From the NCBI GenBank assembly GCA_963636105.1, contig CAVHIG010000001.1, positions 1-64,000 on the forward strand: 64,000 nt of DNA, given 5' to 3'. Made by a program: the position numbers and the translations under genes. The notes beneath the pieces were generated by a model. The model was not told the origin of the DNA. It saw only the letters and a program-made list of their open reading frames with translations, and ran no database searches. Shown one piece after another: positions 1 through 7,980 of this stretch. This DNA comes from CAVHIG01 sp963636105 (GTDB lineage: Bacteria; Bacillota; Clostridia; Peptostreptococcales; Anaerovoracaceae). Each line of letters begins with the position of its first letter. The stretch's first letter is position 1.

Positions 1-120
1 TCTCAGGGCATGGCGCAGGAAAAACTCAAAAACGCCAAATCCATGAAAACCGCCGGCATCGACCTCTCTATAATAAATATGGTCACGGGCCTTTCGCTTG
101 CTGAGATACAAGAGCTGTAG
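1..120 (+). CDS. C-terminal end of a Rpn/PD-(D/E)XK-transposase-like protein (partial)
   Basis: An open frame enters from the left edge and stops at TAG 118-120, giving 39 residues that end in VTGLSLAEIQEL. A charged helix (KLKNAKSMKTAG) followed by a short T/SGLSxxEIxxL tail is the usual C-terminus of Rpn-family recombination-promoting nucleases, a PD-(D/E)XK group often labelled putative transposase. The catalytic domain lies outside the window, so the family call rests on the tail alone. A strong hairpin terminator follows 20 bases downstream. Confidence 0.5.
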   Translation, partial: SQGMAQEKLKNAKSMKTAGIDLSIINMVTGLSLAEIQEL

Positions 121-140
121 CCGTGGCGTCGACTCAAAGT

Positions 141-185
141 AAAGTGGCTGTGAAAAAACTTTCGTTTCTTCACAGCCACTTTTTC
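141..185 (+). terminator. Bidirectional intrinsic terminator
   Basis: Perfect 14-bp stem AAAGTGGCTGTGAA (141-154) with TTCACAGCCACTTT (169-182), a 14-base loop, and T-runs on both sides. It lies between the + strand partial gene and the convergent minus-strand kce-like gene and can serve both. Confidence 0.85.
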
Positions 186-213
186 TTAGCTTTTTAGTTT
201 TGAGATATTATTT

Positions 214-1041
214 TTAGTCTCTTTTCTTCAGACCGAGGATTTCTCTTGCTTCCGCAGGCGTAGCAATCGGACGACCCAAAATCTTTGCAAGCTTTGCGGC
301 CTTTTCTACAAGCTCGCCGTTGCTCTTTGCAAGCACACCCTTTTCGATGTAGAGGTTGTCCTCAAAGCCTACTCTCACATGTCCACCCATGATTATAGAC
401 GCAGCAGCCATATTGAACTGGTTTTTGCCTATGGCGCAGCCAGTCCAGGTACTTCCCGGTGGCAGAGAATCTACGCAAAAAGCAAGATCCCGCACAGTTG
501 CCGCCATCTGAACTCCAAGCACAAAGTCAAAATGCATAGGCGCATTCAGGAGGCCTTTCTTGTAAGCCTTCAAAGCGATATCGATCATACCCTTGTCGAA
601 GCACTCAAGCTCAGGCTTTATGCCCTTTTCCTGCATAATCTTCGCAAAGTTGAAGATCGTATTGTCCGTATTGACAAAGATCTCATCGCCTCCGAAATTG
701 CAAGTACCGCAGTCCAAAGTCGCAAACTCAGGAATAGGAGTTACGTTTGTGGAATCGAGTCTCTCAAGGTCTGTCATACCTACAGCACCGCCCGTCGACG
801 GCTGGATGATGACATCAGGGCATACTGCATAGATGGCGTCCATACATTCCTGAAATCTCTCGTGACTCTGAGTAGGAGTACCGTCGTCCTCTCTTACATG
901 AAGGTGGATTACTGAAGCGCCTGCGTCATAAGCTGCCTTTGCTTCCTTTGCAATCTCCTCTACAGTATAAGGAACTGCCGGATTCTGCTCTTTTGTAACC
1001 TCTGCACCGCAAATACATGCGGCAATTATCAATTTTTCCAT
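214..1041 (-). CDS. kce: 3-keto-5-aminohexanoate cleavage enzyme (BKACE/DUF849 family)
   Basis: This 275-residue TIM-barrel protein belongs to the beta-keto acid cleavage enzymes. Kce condenses 3-keto-5-aminohexanoate with acetyl-CoA to give acetoacetate and 3-aminobutyryl-CoA in lysine fermentation. Visible residues fit the family: Glu14, the zinc ligands His46 and His48 in HLHVRED, Ser82 in QPSTGG, and Arg223/Glu227/Asp228 in GGHVRVGFEDN. The start has a GGAGGG ribosome site. The gene stands alone: no lysine aminomutase, kdd or kal genes are near it. BKACE proteins use varied beta-keto acids, so the exact substrate is inferred from overall likeness and could differ. Confidence 0.8.
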   Translation of the reverse strand: MEKLIIAACICGAEVTKEQNPAVPYTVEEIAKEAKAAYDAGASVIHLHVREDDGTPTQSHERFQECMDAIYAVCPDVIIQPSTGGAVGMTDLERLDSTNVTPIPEFATLDCGTCNFGGDEIFVNTDNTIFNFAKIMQEKGIKPELECFDKGMIDIALKAYKKGLLNAPMHFDFVLGVQMAATVRDLAFCVDSLPPGSTWTGCAIGKNQFNMAAASIIMGGHVRVGFEDNLYIEKGVLAKSNGELVEKAAKLAKILGRPIATPAEAREILGLKKRD

Positions 1042-1107
1042 TTACTTATCCCTCCGCAAATATGATTTCGAGTACATAAATAACGGTCCAAAAACATCAT
1101 CAATTAC

Positions 1108-1136
1108 AGTCTATCATCAAATGTCCGCCGTTTCAA
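1108..1136 (-). promoter_or_regulatory. Sigma-A-type promoter of kce
   Basis: On the minus strand, TTGAAA (1131-1136) is followed after 17 bases by TAGACT (1108-1113), upstream of the kce-like start at 1041. Confidence 0.5.
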
Positions 1137-1146
1137 GGGCAATTTC

Positions 1147-1992
1147 CTACAAATCTCTATGCTCCAGCGTAATGCGCTTTCCCTTCTCCTTGAAACGCCT
1201 TGCAAATTCATTTGCCATAGTCACGGAGCGATGCTGTCCGCCCGTGCAGCCGAAGGCCAAATTGAGATGATACTTGCCCTCGCGCATATATGCGGGTATG
1301 ATCTCATCTATCAGCTTCTCCAGCGAATCCGCGAAATTCTTGCTCTCAGGCTGGCTCAGCACATAATTTTGCACCTTTTTATTGTTGCCGGTGAGCTTTT
1401 TCATGCTCGGCACATAGTAAGGATTCGGCAGGAAACGCACATCAAAGACCATGTCCGCCTCAAGCGGTATGCCGTGCTTGTAGCCAAAGGATTCGATATT
1501 TATCGTGAATAGTCCGTCCTTGGCATTGCTGGTAAAAATTTCATTTATCTCACCGCGCAGCTGCATGGTCTTCATATTTGAAGTATCGATGATATAATCG
1601 GCCATCTGCCGCAGCTCCTGCATAAGCGTGCGCTCCTTTTGTATGCCGTCCACAGGAGAACCGCCGGCAGAAAGCGGATGCAGTCTCCGCGTTTCGTTGT
1701 AACGGCGTATGAGCACGTCATCGCTCGCTTCCAGGAAGAGGATTTTGTACTCCACGCTGCGCGTCTCCAGGTCGCCTATGGCTCTTTTTAGGTCTGCGAA
1801 AAACTGTCCTCCCCTTATATCCATTATAAATGCCGCTTTTTCAATCTCTCCGCCGTTTCCTGCCAATTCGAGAAAATTCATCATGAGCGCAGGCGGCATA
1901 TTATCTATGCAATAATATCCCAAATCTTCCAGACATATACTCGCCTGTGATTTGCCCGCTCCCGAGAGTCCTGTAACTATTACGACCTGCAT
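1147..1992 (-). CDS. rapZ: RNase adapter protein RapZ / YvcJ-type nucleotide-binding protein
   Basis: This is a 281-residue P-loop protein with GLSGAGKS at residues 8-15 and the conserved C-terminal block GCTGGQHRSVTMANEF. In E. coli RapZ binds small RNAs and guides RNase E to control glucosamine-6-phosphate synthase; Firmicute YvcJ binds nucleotides and UDP-sugars with a less clear role. It is the last gene of the minus-strand group murB - PHP protein - rapZ, which fits a cell-wall precursor setting. In many Firmicutes yvcK and whiA follow rapZ; here kce follows instead. GGGAGG precedes the ATG. Confidence 0.93.
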   Translation of the reverse strand: MQVVIVTGLSGAGKSQASICLEDLGYYCIDNMPPALMMNFLELAGNGGEIEKAAFIMDIRGGQFFADLKRAIGDLETRSVEYKILFLEASDDVLIRRYNETRRLHPLSAGGSPVDGIQKERTLMQELRQMADYIIDTSNMKTMQLRGEINEIFTSNAKDGLFTINIESFGYKHGIPLEADMVFDVRFLPNPYYVPSMKKLTGNNKKVQNYVLSQPESKNFADSLEKLIDEIIPAYMREGKYHLNLAFGCTGGQHRSVTMANEFARRFKEKGKRITLEHRDL

Positions 1993-2020
1993 TCCGCACG
2001 CCTCCCTTCCTTATTAAACA

Positions 2021-2758
2021 TCAAATTTTGCGAAGATTTACTACACGCTGCGGGTCTATGCCCGCCGCAAGCAATCTCCGTATCGCCTCATCGCAGCTGC
2101 CCACATCGCCCGGCACATGTGCGTCGCTGCTTATGATAAAGCTCACATCAAAGCGTTCTACCGCCGCAAGCTCCGCTACCGTCATATGTCCATGCCTGTT
2201 ATTTATCTCCATTAGTGTCCCTCGCGCCGCGCAGGCCTTTGCTATCTCAGCAATGTCGAAGGGTCCCTTGTCGCCGGGATGAGTGAGTATTTTCAAGTCA
2301 TTTTCATATATGGCCTTTATGGTCATTTCTGTATTTTTTACCAGCAAGCTGCCGCCGCTTCTGCCGCGCGTATGGTTGAAAATATAATTCTGCACACAGT
2401 AGCCGTGACGCACACCATAGTGATAGCCCGCGATGACAAAGTCATATTGCGAAAACTCCTCCTTTGTGAGGTCCAGGCAGTTTCCGCGGTCTATGACATT
2501 CGCCTCCACAGAAAGGAAGATTTCTATCTGCGGATAAATCTTTTTCAGGCGCTCTATCTCTGCGTGCATCACCGGAACATTTTCCCTTTTTATGCCATAT
2601 GTAAGATGTCCCGGCCCGTGATCGGAAATCGCGATAGCCGTAAGTCCCTTTTTCACGGCTTCTTTTACATTATCCTCTATACTGCCCTTGCCGTGCGAAA
2701 AGGTAGTATGTGTATGCAAATCGTATTTTAATGAATATCCCCCATATTCCGCTGCCAT
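2021..2758 (-). CDS. PHP-domain phosphoesterase
   Basis: This 245-residue protein has the polymerase-and-histidinol-phosphatase fold. The N-terminal metal motif LHTHTTFSHG, ISDHGPGH, the Glu/His ligands in LSVEANVID and GYHYG, and the closing SSDAHVP motif are all present. Relatives such as YcdX are trinuclear-zinc phosphatases; the substrate here is unknown. It lies 28 bases upstream of rapZ and 121 bases downstream of murB, and PHP proteins are common between these genes in Clostridia. The single plausible start is at 2758, with a somewhat distant AGGGAG. Confidence 0.88.
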   Translation of the reverse strand: MAAEYGGYSLKYDLHTHTTFSHGKGSIEDNVKEAVKKGLTAIAISDHGPGHLTYGIKRENVPVMHAEIERLKKIYPQIEIFLSVEANVIDRGNCLDLTKEEFSQYDFVIAGYHYGVRHGYCVQNYIFNHTRGRSGGSLLVKNTEMTIKAIYENDLKILTHPGDKGPFDIAEIAKACAARGTLMEINNRHGHMTVAELAAVERFDVSFIISSDAHVPGDVGSCDEAIRRLLAAGIDPQRVVNLRKI

Positions 2759-2879
2759 TATCCCGTATTTTTCTCCCTTCTGTAACGTTTTTTGCGGTTT
2801 GCGGTTGGCTCGCGCTTACTTTTCAGCTCCGCCGAAAAGCCTCCTTTCACTGCCCAATCACAGCTGCCCCTCACCGCTC

Positions 2880-3857
2880 CTACAAGTCCTTCCCTATAAT
2901 CCGTACCTCAGGCTCGAGCCATACTCCAAATTTGTCATAAACTGTATTTTGCACAAGCTCCATAAGCTGAATTATATCCTTTGCCTTTGCGCCGCCATTG
3001 TTTACTATAAATCCGGCATGCAAAGGCGAGACCTGAGCCGCGCCCACTGACATACCTTTGAGACCGGCCTCCTGTATGAGCGCACCCGCAAAATGCCCCT
3101 CCGGTCTTTTGAAAAAGCTTCCTGCGCTTGGCAGATTGAGCGGCTGCTTTTCACTTCTGCGCGCCGCAAAATCACGCATTTTCTCATTGATTTCATCAGG
3201 ATTTCCGCGGTCGAGCTGAAAAAATGCTCTGACAACAATGTCGCCCGTATCCTGAAGAGCGCTGTGTCTGTAAGAAAGCTCAAGCTCCGAAGGCTCAAGA
3301 AGCTTTCTTACGCTGCCGTCACGGCTTATCACCTCAGCCAAAACGGTCACATCCTTTATCTCTCCGCCATATGCTCCGGCATTCATAAATAAGGCACCGC
3401 CGACACTGCCGGGTATGCCTGCCGCAAATTCAAGTCCTGTAAGCTCCGCGTTCTGCGCAGCACGCGCAAGCTGTGAGAGCAAGACCGAACCGCCCGCCAC
3501 GAGCAAGCTCTTTTGATAGCTCAGATTGCCCGTTCTGTCATAAGCCTGCGGATTATCCTCACTTTTTCTTATATCAATGCTCGAAAAATATTCTCCGAGC
3601 TTTAGAATTACACCGTCATAGCCTCCATCTCTTACAAGTATATTTGTGCCATTCCCCATGACCACAAATTCTATATCTTCTTCCGCAAATACCCTGAGCG
3701 CATGCAAAAGCTGCATAGGTCCCTGCGCTATCACTATCATCTGTGCGCGTCCTCCCGCGCGAAATGACGTAAGCTTATCCATCTCAGGATAAAGAATAAG
3801 ATTTTCCGGACTTATAATCGTTGCAAGCTTTGCATACATATGTGCTGTATTTCCCAT
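2880..3857 (-). CDS. murB: UDP-N-acetylenolpyruvoylglucosamine reductase MurB
   Basis: This is the NADPH-dependent flavoenzyme that reduces UDP-GlcNAc-enolpyruvate to UDP-MurNAc, a cytosolic step of peptidoglycan synthesis. The 325 residues carry the FAD-binding LTSFRAGGRA and GNGTNILVRD, the GIPGSVGGALFMNAGAYGGEI block, SYRHS, the serine motif PSAGSFFKRP (probable proton donor), and the late Glu in WLEPEVRIIG. It is the first gene of the murB-PHP-rapZ group. GGGAG precedes the ATG. Confidence 0.96.
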   Translation of the reverse strand: MGNTAHMYAKLATIISPENLILYPEMDKLTSFRAGGRAQMIVIAQGPMQLLHALRVFAEEDIEFVVMGNGTNILVRDGGYDGVILKLGEYFSSIDIRKSEDNPQAYDRTGNLSYQKSLLVAGGSVLLSQLARAAQNAELTGLEFAAGIPGSVGGALFMNAGAYGGEIKDVTVLAEVISRDGSVRKLLEPSELELSYRHSALQDTGDIVVRAFFQLDRGNPDEINEKMRDFAARRSEKQPLNLPSAGSFFKRPEGHFAGALIQEAGLKGMSVGAAQVSPLHAGFIVNNGGAKAKDIIQLMELVQNTVYDKFGVWLEPEVRIIGKDL

Positions 3858-3916
3858 TTTTGGAACTCCCTGTTTTGTTATATATTTTAAATACGTGGAC
3901 CGCTGTTTTTCACTGC

Positions 3917-3945
3917 TTTATTCTATCACAGTTTTATGATATAAT
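3917..3945 (+). promoter_or_regulatory. Promoter of the 3979 gene
   Basis: A consensus TATAAT -10 (3940-3945) sits 34 bases before the ATG. The -35 (TTTATT, 3917-3922, 17-base spacer) is weak. Confidence 0.5.
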
Positions 3946-3978
3946 GCAACAAGACAGAAGAAAAGGACGGATACAAAA

Positions 3979-4779
3979 ATGCAAAAAATTAGCAATTTAA
4001 AGGACAAAGCGGCCTTCGTGCTGCGCCATAAAAAAGAAATAAATAATATACTTGACTTTTTCAGAGCCGAGGACATCGAAAGGGGCCTCCTCTGCATTCC
4101 AAGCGAGCTCCTAAATACGCAAAGAGGCTTTGCGCCCTACATATTGAAAAAAGCCGCACCCTATCTGCGCAGCTTTTCCGTGCATTTTTCCGGCGGCTAC
4201 ATATTCCTCGACCTTGAGCTCGACATCAAGCAACTCGGCCCGCTCTGCGCAAAATACATGATCACAATCGAAGAGCTTCGTTTTGACGAAAGCGGCCACA
4301 GACTCTTCTTCTCATACAAAGAGGACGTAAAAAGCTGCGGCAGCACGCTTCAGGCGCTTGCGCTCAAGGCTCTGCAGGCCAAGGGCTCGCTCCTTCAGAC
4401 CCTGACGGCAAAATCGAGCTCGCAGCTCTTTCAAATCTCCGGCGAAAATGGCGCTCTGTGGCTCGACAAGCTGGAAGCCGTGCAAAAATATTCCAGCGGC
4501 GTAGGTCTCAGGTACATTTCCTCGGACAGCGAAATCCTAAAATTGGCCTTCTACGATACGCAAGTCTCCTCAACAGCTGCTCAGGGCTCAGCGCCGCATG
4601 CCGCAGTTTCCGCGGAAACTGCCCAAAGTCCCGAGAGTGCGGAAACTGCCCAGGCTTTCGAAAAAGCGTCAGCTCCCCAAGGCTCCGGTAATTCCTCCGC
4701 AGGCGCAAAAACCGCCCGGAAGCCAAAAGCCCAGGGCGGTTACCTCAGAGATATGTTAAATTATAGCGACAGGTTTTAG
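3979..4779 (+). CDS. Unrecognised 266-residue protein with a low-complexity tail
   Basis: I do not recognise a family. Residues 1 to about 195 look globular and cytosolic, with no signal peptide or membrane segment. The last 65 residues are Ala/Ser/Glu/Gln-rich and repeat SAETAQ, encoded by three copies of the dispersed GC[C/A]GTTTCCGC word, one pair forming a 20-bp palindrome at 4603-4622. The protein ends in QGGYLRDMLNYSDRF. AAAGGA lies upstream of the ATG and there is a good -10. The gene is monocistronic, convergent with dsdA and divergent from murB. Its own terminator overlaps the stop codon. Confidence 0.8.
   Translation: MQKISNLKDKAAFVLRHKKEINNILDFFRAEDIERGLLCIPSELLNTQRGFAPYILKKAAPYLRSFSVHFSGGYIFLDLELDIKQLGPLCAKYMITIEELRFDESGHRLFFSYKEDVKSCGSTLQALALKALQAKGSLLQTLTAKSSSQLFQISGENGALWLDKLEAVQKYSSGVGLRYISSDSEILKLAFYDTQVSSTAAQGSAPHAAVSAETAQSPESAETAQAFEKASAPQGSGNSSAGAKTARKPKAQGGYLRDMLNYSDRF
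4603..4649. repeat. Cluster of three GCAGTTTCCGC words including a 20-bp perfect palindrome
   Basis: Positions 4603-4622 read the same on both strands (GCAGTTTCCG then its reverse complement). A further GCGGAAACTGC lies at 4639-4649. All are in frame inside the unknown gene, where they encode AVSAETAQ and SAETAQ. Confidence 0.9.
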
Positions 4780-4792
4780 CCTGTCGCTTTTT
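4765..4792 (+). terminator. Intrinsic terminator overlapping a stop codon
   Basis: A 9-bp stem, AGCGACAGG (4765-4773) with CCTGTCGCT (4780-4788), runs into TTTTT. The 6-base loop TTTTAG contains the TAG stop of the upstream gene, so the last codons form the 5' arm of the terminator. Confidence 0.85.
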
Positions 4793-4826
4793 CTCACAAT
4801 CTTTTTTCTCTTTCTTATATCTTAGC

Positions 4827-6140
4827 CTACATTTCCTCTGCATTTTCCCTCTTGAAGCCCAGAAGCTCGCGACCCTTTTCGTAGTAAGCCTTCATCTCAG
4901 CCTCCGGCACCATGCTGCCGCCCGTAGCCCAGATTATATGCGTAGTCTCAAGGCTCGCGTCCGCATAGGTAATTCCCGGAAATGCCGCGCAAGCCGAAGG
5001 TTCCACAAAGATGTCCTCAGTATCAGCAAGCAAGGTCAGCAGACAGTAAAGCTCCTCATCCTGCACGGTAAAGCAGCCGTCGAGAATGCCTGCCATAATC
5101 TCACTTACAAGACTCGAGGCCCTGCCCACAGCAAGGCCATCCGCGGCCGTCTTGCCGTCAAGTCCTATATCGCCGACCGCGATTTTATTGTACAATCCCG
5201 TGATGAGTCCGAGCGTCATGCAAGGCGCGTGCGTCGGCTCCGCGAAATAGCAATGCACAGCCTCCCCGAATACCGTGTGCAGTCCGAAGGCCACTCCGCC
5301 CGGCGCTCCGCCTACTCCGCAAGGGATGTAGACATTCAAAGGATGCGCCTTATCGACCTTTATCCCCTGCTCCTCAAATTGCTTTGCCAGTCTCTTCGCA
5401 GCCACAGCATAGCCCATGAAAAGATCCACGCTCGCCTCATCATCCACGAAGTGGCACATAGGATCCGAAGCCGCTTCCTTTCTGCCCTCCGCCACAGCCT
5501 TGCCGTAGTCATCGGGATATTCTATGACATTTACGCCCTTTGCTCGGAGGAGATCCTTTTTCCACTGGCGCGCGTCCGCAGACATGTGCACTGTCACCTT
5601 GAAGCCGAGCTTTGCGCTCATTATGCCTATCGAAAGGCCGAGATTTCCGGTCGAGCCTACAGCCACGCTGTACTTTGAAAAAAGCTCGCGAAACCTGTCC
5701 TCGCAGAGAACCGAATAATCGTCCGTAAGCGAGAGCATACCGTTTGCTATCGCCGTTTCCTCGGCAAATTTCAAAACCTCATAGATGCCGCCTCTGGCCT
5801 TTACCGAGCCGGACACGGGGAGATGGCTGTCGCATTTCAGGAAAAGTCTGCCTTCGATCTCATCACCGTAAGCCTCCTCCAGCGCCTCGCGCATGTAGTT
5901 TATCTCCTTGAGCTCAGACTCGATGATGCCCTTTGTAGGCGCAGTCTCCGGGAAGGCCTTTGCGATATATGGCGCAAACCGCGTGAGTCTTGCCTCGGCG
6001 TCGTCGATGTCTGCCATTGTAAATTTGCATTCCGGCTTTTTCCCTTTTTCCGGATTCTCCCAGAAAACCTCCTCGCAGGCTTCCATTTCTTCCAGAATAG
6101 GGTACTTTGCCTCAAGCTCCTTCAAATTAAAATTCTCCAT
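4827..6140 (-). CDS. dsdA: D-serine ammonia-lyase (D-serine dehydratase)
   Basis: This PLP enzyme deaminates D-serine to pyruvate and ammonia. The 437 residues match DsdA length. The Schiff-base lysine is Lys114 in SGSVKARGG, the phosphate-binding loop is GSTGNLGLS near residue 165, and [15 protein letters not shown] follows. The gene ends 18 bases downstream-side of the stalk-domain protein and is probably cotranscribed with it. No DsdC-type regulator or dedicated permease is adjacent. The product pyruvate would feed PFOR. One GCCGTTTCC half-word (5752-5760) encodes part of FAEETAIA. Confidence 0.93.
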   Translation of the reverse strand: MENFNLKELEAKYPILEEMEACEEVFWENPEKGKKPECKFTMADIDDAEARLTRFAPYIAKAFPETAPTKGIIESELKEINYMREALEEAYGDEIEGRLFLKCDSHLPVSGSVKARGGIYEVLKFAEETAIANGMLSLTDDYSVLCEDRFRELFSKYSVAVGSTGNLGLSIGIMSAKLGFKVTVHMSADARQWKKDLLRAKGVNVIEYPDDYGKAVAEGRKEAASDPMCHFVDDEASVDLFMGYAVAAKRLAKQFEEQGIKVDKAHPLNVYIPCGVGGAPGGVAFGLHTVFGEAVHCYFAEPTHAPCMTLGLITGLYNKIAVGDIGLDGKTAADGLAVGRASSLVSEIMAGILDGCFTVQDEELYCLLTLLADTEDIFVEPSACAAFPGITYADASLETTHIIWATGGSMVPEAEMKAYYEKGRELLGFKRENAEEM

Positions 6141-6158
6141 TTTTCTCTCTGCCTTTCT

Positions 6159-7412
6159 CTAGAGGTCGAGAACCGGAGTCCCCACCGTCTTTCCGTCCTT
6201 GTACTCATACCTTACAGCCGGCATACCGATTACGTAAGGACCTACCTGGTAGGTGTTGAAATATACGACAACCGCGTCATCCTTGATGTACCAGCTTGCG
6301 TTTGCGGCCTCCGCCGTGAGTCTCTCCGTTGTATCGTCCGAAAACGAATCCTGGCTCTTCATCTCAGCCGTAAAGTCCTTGACAAGCATCTTATTCAAAT
6401 CAGCCTGCTTCATGCCGAAAGCGTCAGTAAGCTTAAGCTCCTTGCAAAGGGCCATGTTGAAATTTCTGGAGTCAAGCTGAGTGCTCGGGTGCGTGCCGCC
6501 CGCGTTTTGATAATCGTGAACCGTGATGGACAGCAAATCATTGCGGTTTGCGTTCACCTCAAAGGAGAGGCAGAATTCCATCGGCGTAAAGTATTCTCCC
6601 ATATTCACGCGCAGCTCGGCCGCGTCAGCCTTATTCCGGTTTCCAAGCTCCGTCACATATTTCTCCGCCTTTTCCTTATACTGCTTATTGAGCTCCTTCA
6701 CAAAGCTTGCATTCTGCGCGTTTTCCTCGCTGATGATAGGATAGCAGGCCGTGATGTAGACGAGGTCAGCGCCGTCCTTGTCCTTTACAGTCTTTTCAAG
6801 ATGTCCGGAGGTGATCGGCGTCTGGCCGACTTCCTTATCGATCATAACTGTCCTTGTCTCATTTACCCACTCCACCTTGCAGCCGAGGCTCTCGGAAACT
6901 GCGCGAAGCGGCACGAGCGTCCTGCTATTTACAATTTTAGGAGCAACATCCAGCGTGATGATGTTCCCGCCCGCTACCATCTCGGTATCGCCTATCGTGA
7001 GAAATACAACCTCTGAGCCGCGCTCTGCCTCCACATACTGCTTGCCGTCGATTACCTTATATTTTACCGCGCAATCCAGTGCCTCAAAAATTGCTCTGAA
7101 TGGCACCAGTGTGCGGCCGTTTTCGATTATCGGCTCCACGTCAAATTTCATCTCGACGTCATTCATCTTTACCGTAATCTTGTCAGAATTTGTCTGTGGT
7201 CTTGTCGTCGCGGAAACGGCGTAGCTTCCCGTAGAAGCCGAGCCGCCCTCTACTGCGGAGGTTTCGCTGTTTTCGCTGATGAGCATGATCCCATCCTCGG
7301 AAGAAGCAAAGTTTCCGGCCGCCTCATCGGCCGCGTCCGCCGCAAAAGCAGGAACTGCCGCCGTTGCCATAAGTGCGGCAAGCGCCACGCAAAGTACTTT
7401 TTGTTTTTTCAT
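6159..7412 (-). CDS. Secreted stalk-domain (copper amine oxidase N-like) protein with RsiV-like DUF3298
   Basis: This 417-residue exported protein has a signal peptide (MKKQKVLCVALAALMATAAV, cleavage near AFA-AD), a Ser/Thr-rich spacer, and two repeats of the copper-amine-oxidase N-terminal stalk domain (ENGRTLVPFRAIFEAL and NSRTLVPLRAVSESL, residues about 75-190). The C-terminal region has the NxGGTHP signature and NFNMALCKELKLTDAF of DUF3298/RsiV-type extracytoplasmic domains. The stalk usually binds cell wall; the C-terminal domain may sense lysozyme-like ligands, but no anti-sigma helix or sigma gene is present. It is the first gene of a pair with dsdA. Confidence 0.85.
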   Translation of the reverse strand: MKKQKVLCVALAALMATAAVPAFAADAADEAAGNFASSEDGIMLISENSETSAVEGGSASTGSYAVSATTRPQTNSDKITVKMNDVEMKFDVEPIIENGRTLVPFRAIFEALDCAVKYKVIDGKQYVEAERGSEVVFLTIGDTEMVAGGNIITLDVAPKIVNSRTLVPLRAVSESLGCKVEWVNETRTVMIDKEVGQTPITSGHLEKTVKDKDGADLVYITACYPIISEENAQNASFVKELNKQYKEKAEKYVTELGNRNKADAAELRVNMGEYFTPMEFCLSFEVNANRNDLLSITVHDYQNAGGTHPSTQLDSRNFNMALCKELKLTDAFGMKQADLNKMLVKDFTAEMKSQDSFSDDTTERLTAEAANASWYIKDDAVVVYFNTYQVGPYVIGMPAVRYEYKDGKTVGTPVLDL

Positions 7413-7484
7413 CTCTTCAAGTCCTTTCTTTAAATCAAAAGTAGCGATATTTTGTATTCTCGCCTTTTAGCATTTCACTTTTTG

Positions 7485-7532
7485 ACATTCATGATTTTTT
7501 ACTCTCACGACTTTTTACATTCATGATTTTTT
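7485..7532. repeat. 16-bp direct repeat upstream of the stalk-domain gene
   Basis: ACATTCATGATTTTTT occurs at 7485-7500 and 7517-7532, a 32-base period of about three helical turns. It lies 70-120 bases upstream of the minus-strand gene starting at 7412 and includes the palindrome TCATGA. It could be a paired operator. Confidence 0.6.
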
Positions 7533-7571
7533 GACGTCCGCATTCCCGCAAAGGTTCCCGTATGTCAAAAT

Positions 7572-7599
7572 AAAAAAGGATGCCGCAGCACCCTTTTTT
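7572..7599 (-). terminator. Intrinsic terminator with no assigned gene
   Basis: On the minus strand GGGTGC/GCATCC (with one G-U pair) closes a 4-base loop, flanked by AAAAAA and TTTTTT. It would end a minus-strand transcript arising between 7600 and 7930, where I find no convincing gene. The 567-base stretch 7413-7979 otherwise holds only repeats. Confidence 0.65.
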
Positions 7600-7810
7600 C
7601 CTAAGCAATCGCAATATACTTCTTCTATTCAATCGCAGGCTTTTAATCCTTGCTATAATCCGTGGTGCGGTTGAACAAAAGGATATCTTTCGACCCTTAT
7701 CGATATAAATTGGGACTTGACTCTCACATGACATTGAAGCTTTGGGGCTACACCTGTCTTTGGAGGCTCGGGCTACAGGATAAGCACAGAAGTAGCACAG
7801 CAAGCAAAAA

Positions 7811-7925
7811 GTCCCTTGAAAAAGTTGCTTGTTCCACAGTAAAGTCACTCGAAAAAGTTGCTTGTTCCACAAAAAAGTCACTCGAAAAAGTTGCTTGTCT
7901 TGCGAAAAAGTCCCTTGAAAAAGTC
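7811..7925. repeat. 33-bp tandem repeat, about 3.5 copies
   Basis: Units begin at 7811, 7844, 7877 and 7910 with a core of GAAAAAGTTGCTTGT. Period 33 keeps both strands open: + frame KSLEKVACSTK repeats, minus frame LWNKQLF repeats. No start or RBS convincingly supports either peptide. The array ends 55 bases before the DUF4143 ATPase. Confidence 0.9.
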
Positions 7926-7931
7926 TAACAT

Positions 7932-7980
7932 TTGCGATATACTTTGATAGAATTAAAACTTAGCAGGGAGGATATCGCAA
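7932..7980 (+). promoter_or_regulatory. Inverted repeat bracketing the RBS of the DUF4143 gene
   Basis: TTGCGATAT (7932-7940) and its perfect complement ATATCGCAA (7972-7980) flank the GGGAGG RBS (7966-7971); the right arm includes the first base of the ATG. In RNA the stem would put the RBS in the loop. Confidence 0.6.

Noticed and set aside
5823..7016. 397-codon + strand open frame
   Set aside because: It lies antisense to dsdA and the stalk-domain gene, is rich in Arg/Leu/His as shadows are, and has no recognisable domain.
7811..7925. Possible CRISPR array
   Set aside because: Units are contiguous with no unique spacers, and no cas gene is present. The same holds for the 14-bp array at 44151.
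7489..7928. Two opposing frames with 11-residue repeats (KSLEKVACSTK and LWNKQLF)
   Set aside because: A 33-bp repeat without stops stays open on both strands automatically; neither frame has a convincing start, RBS or known domain.
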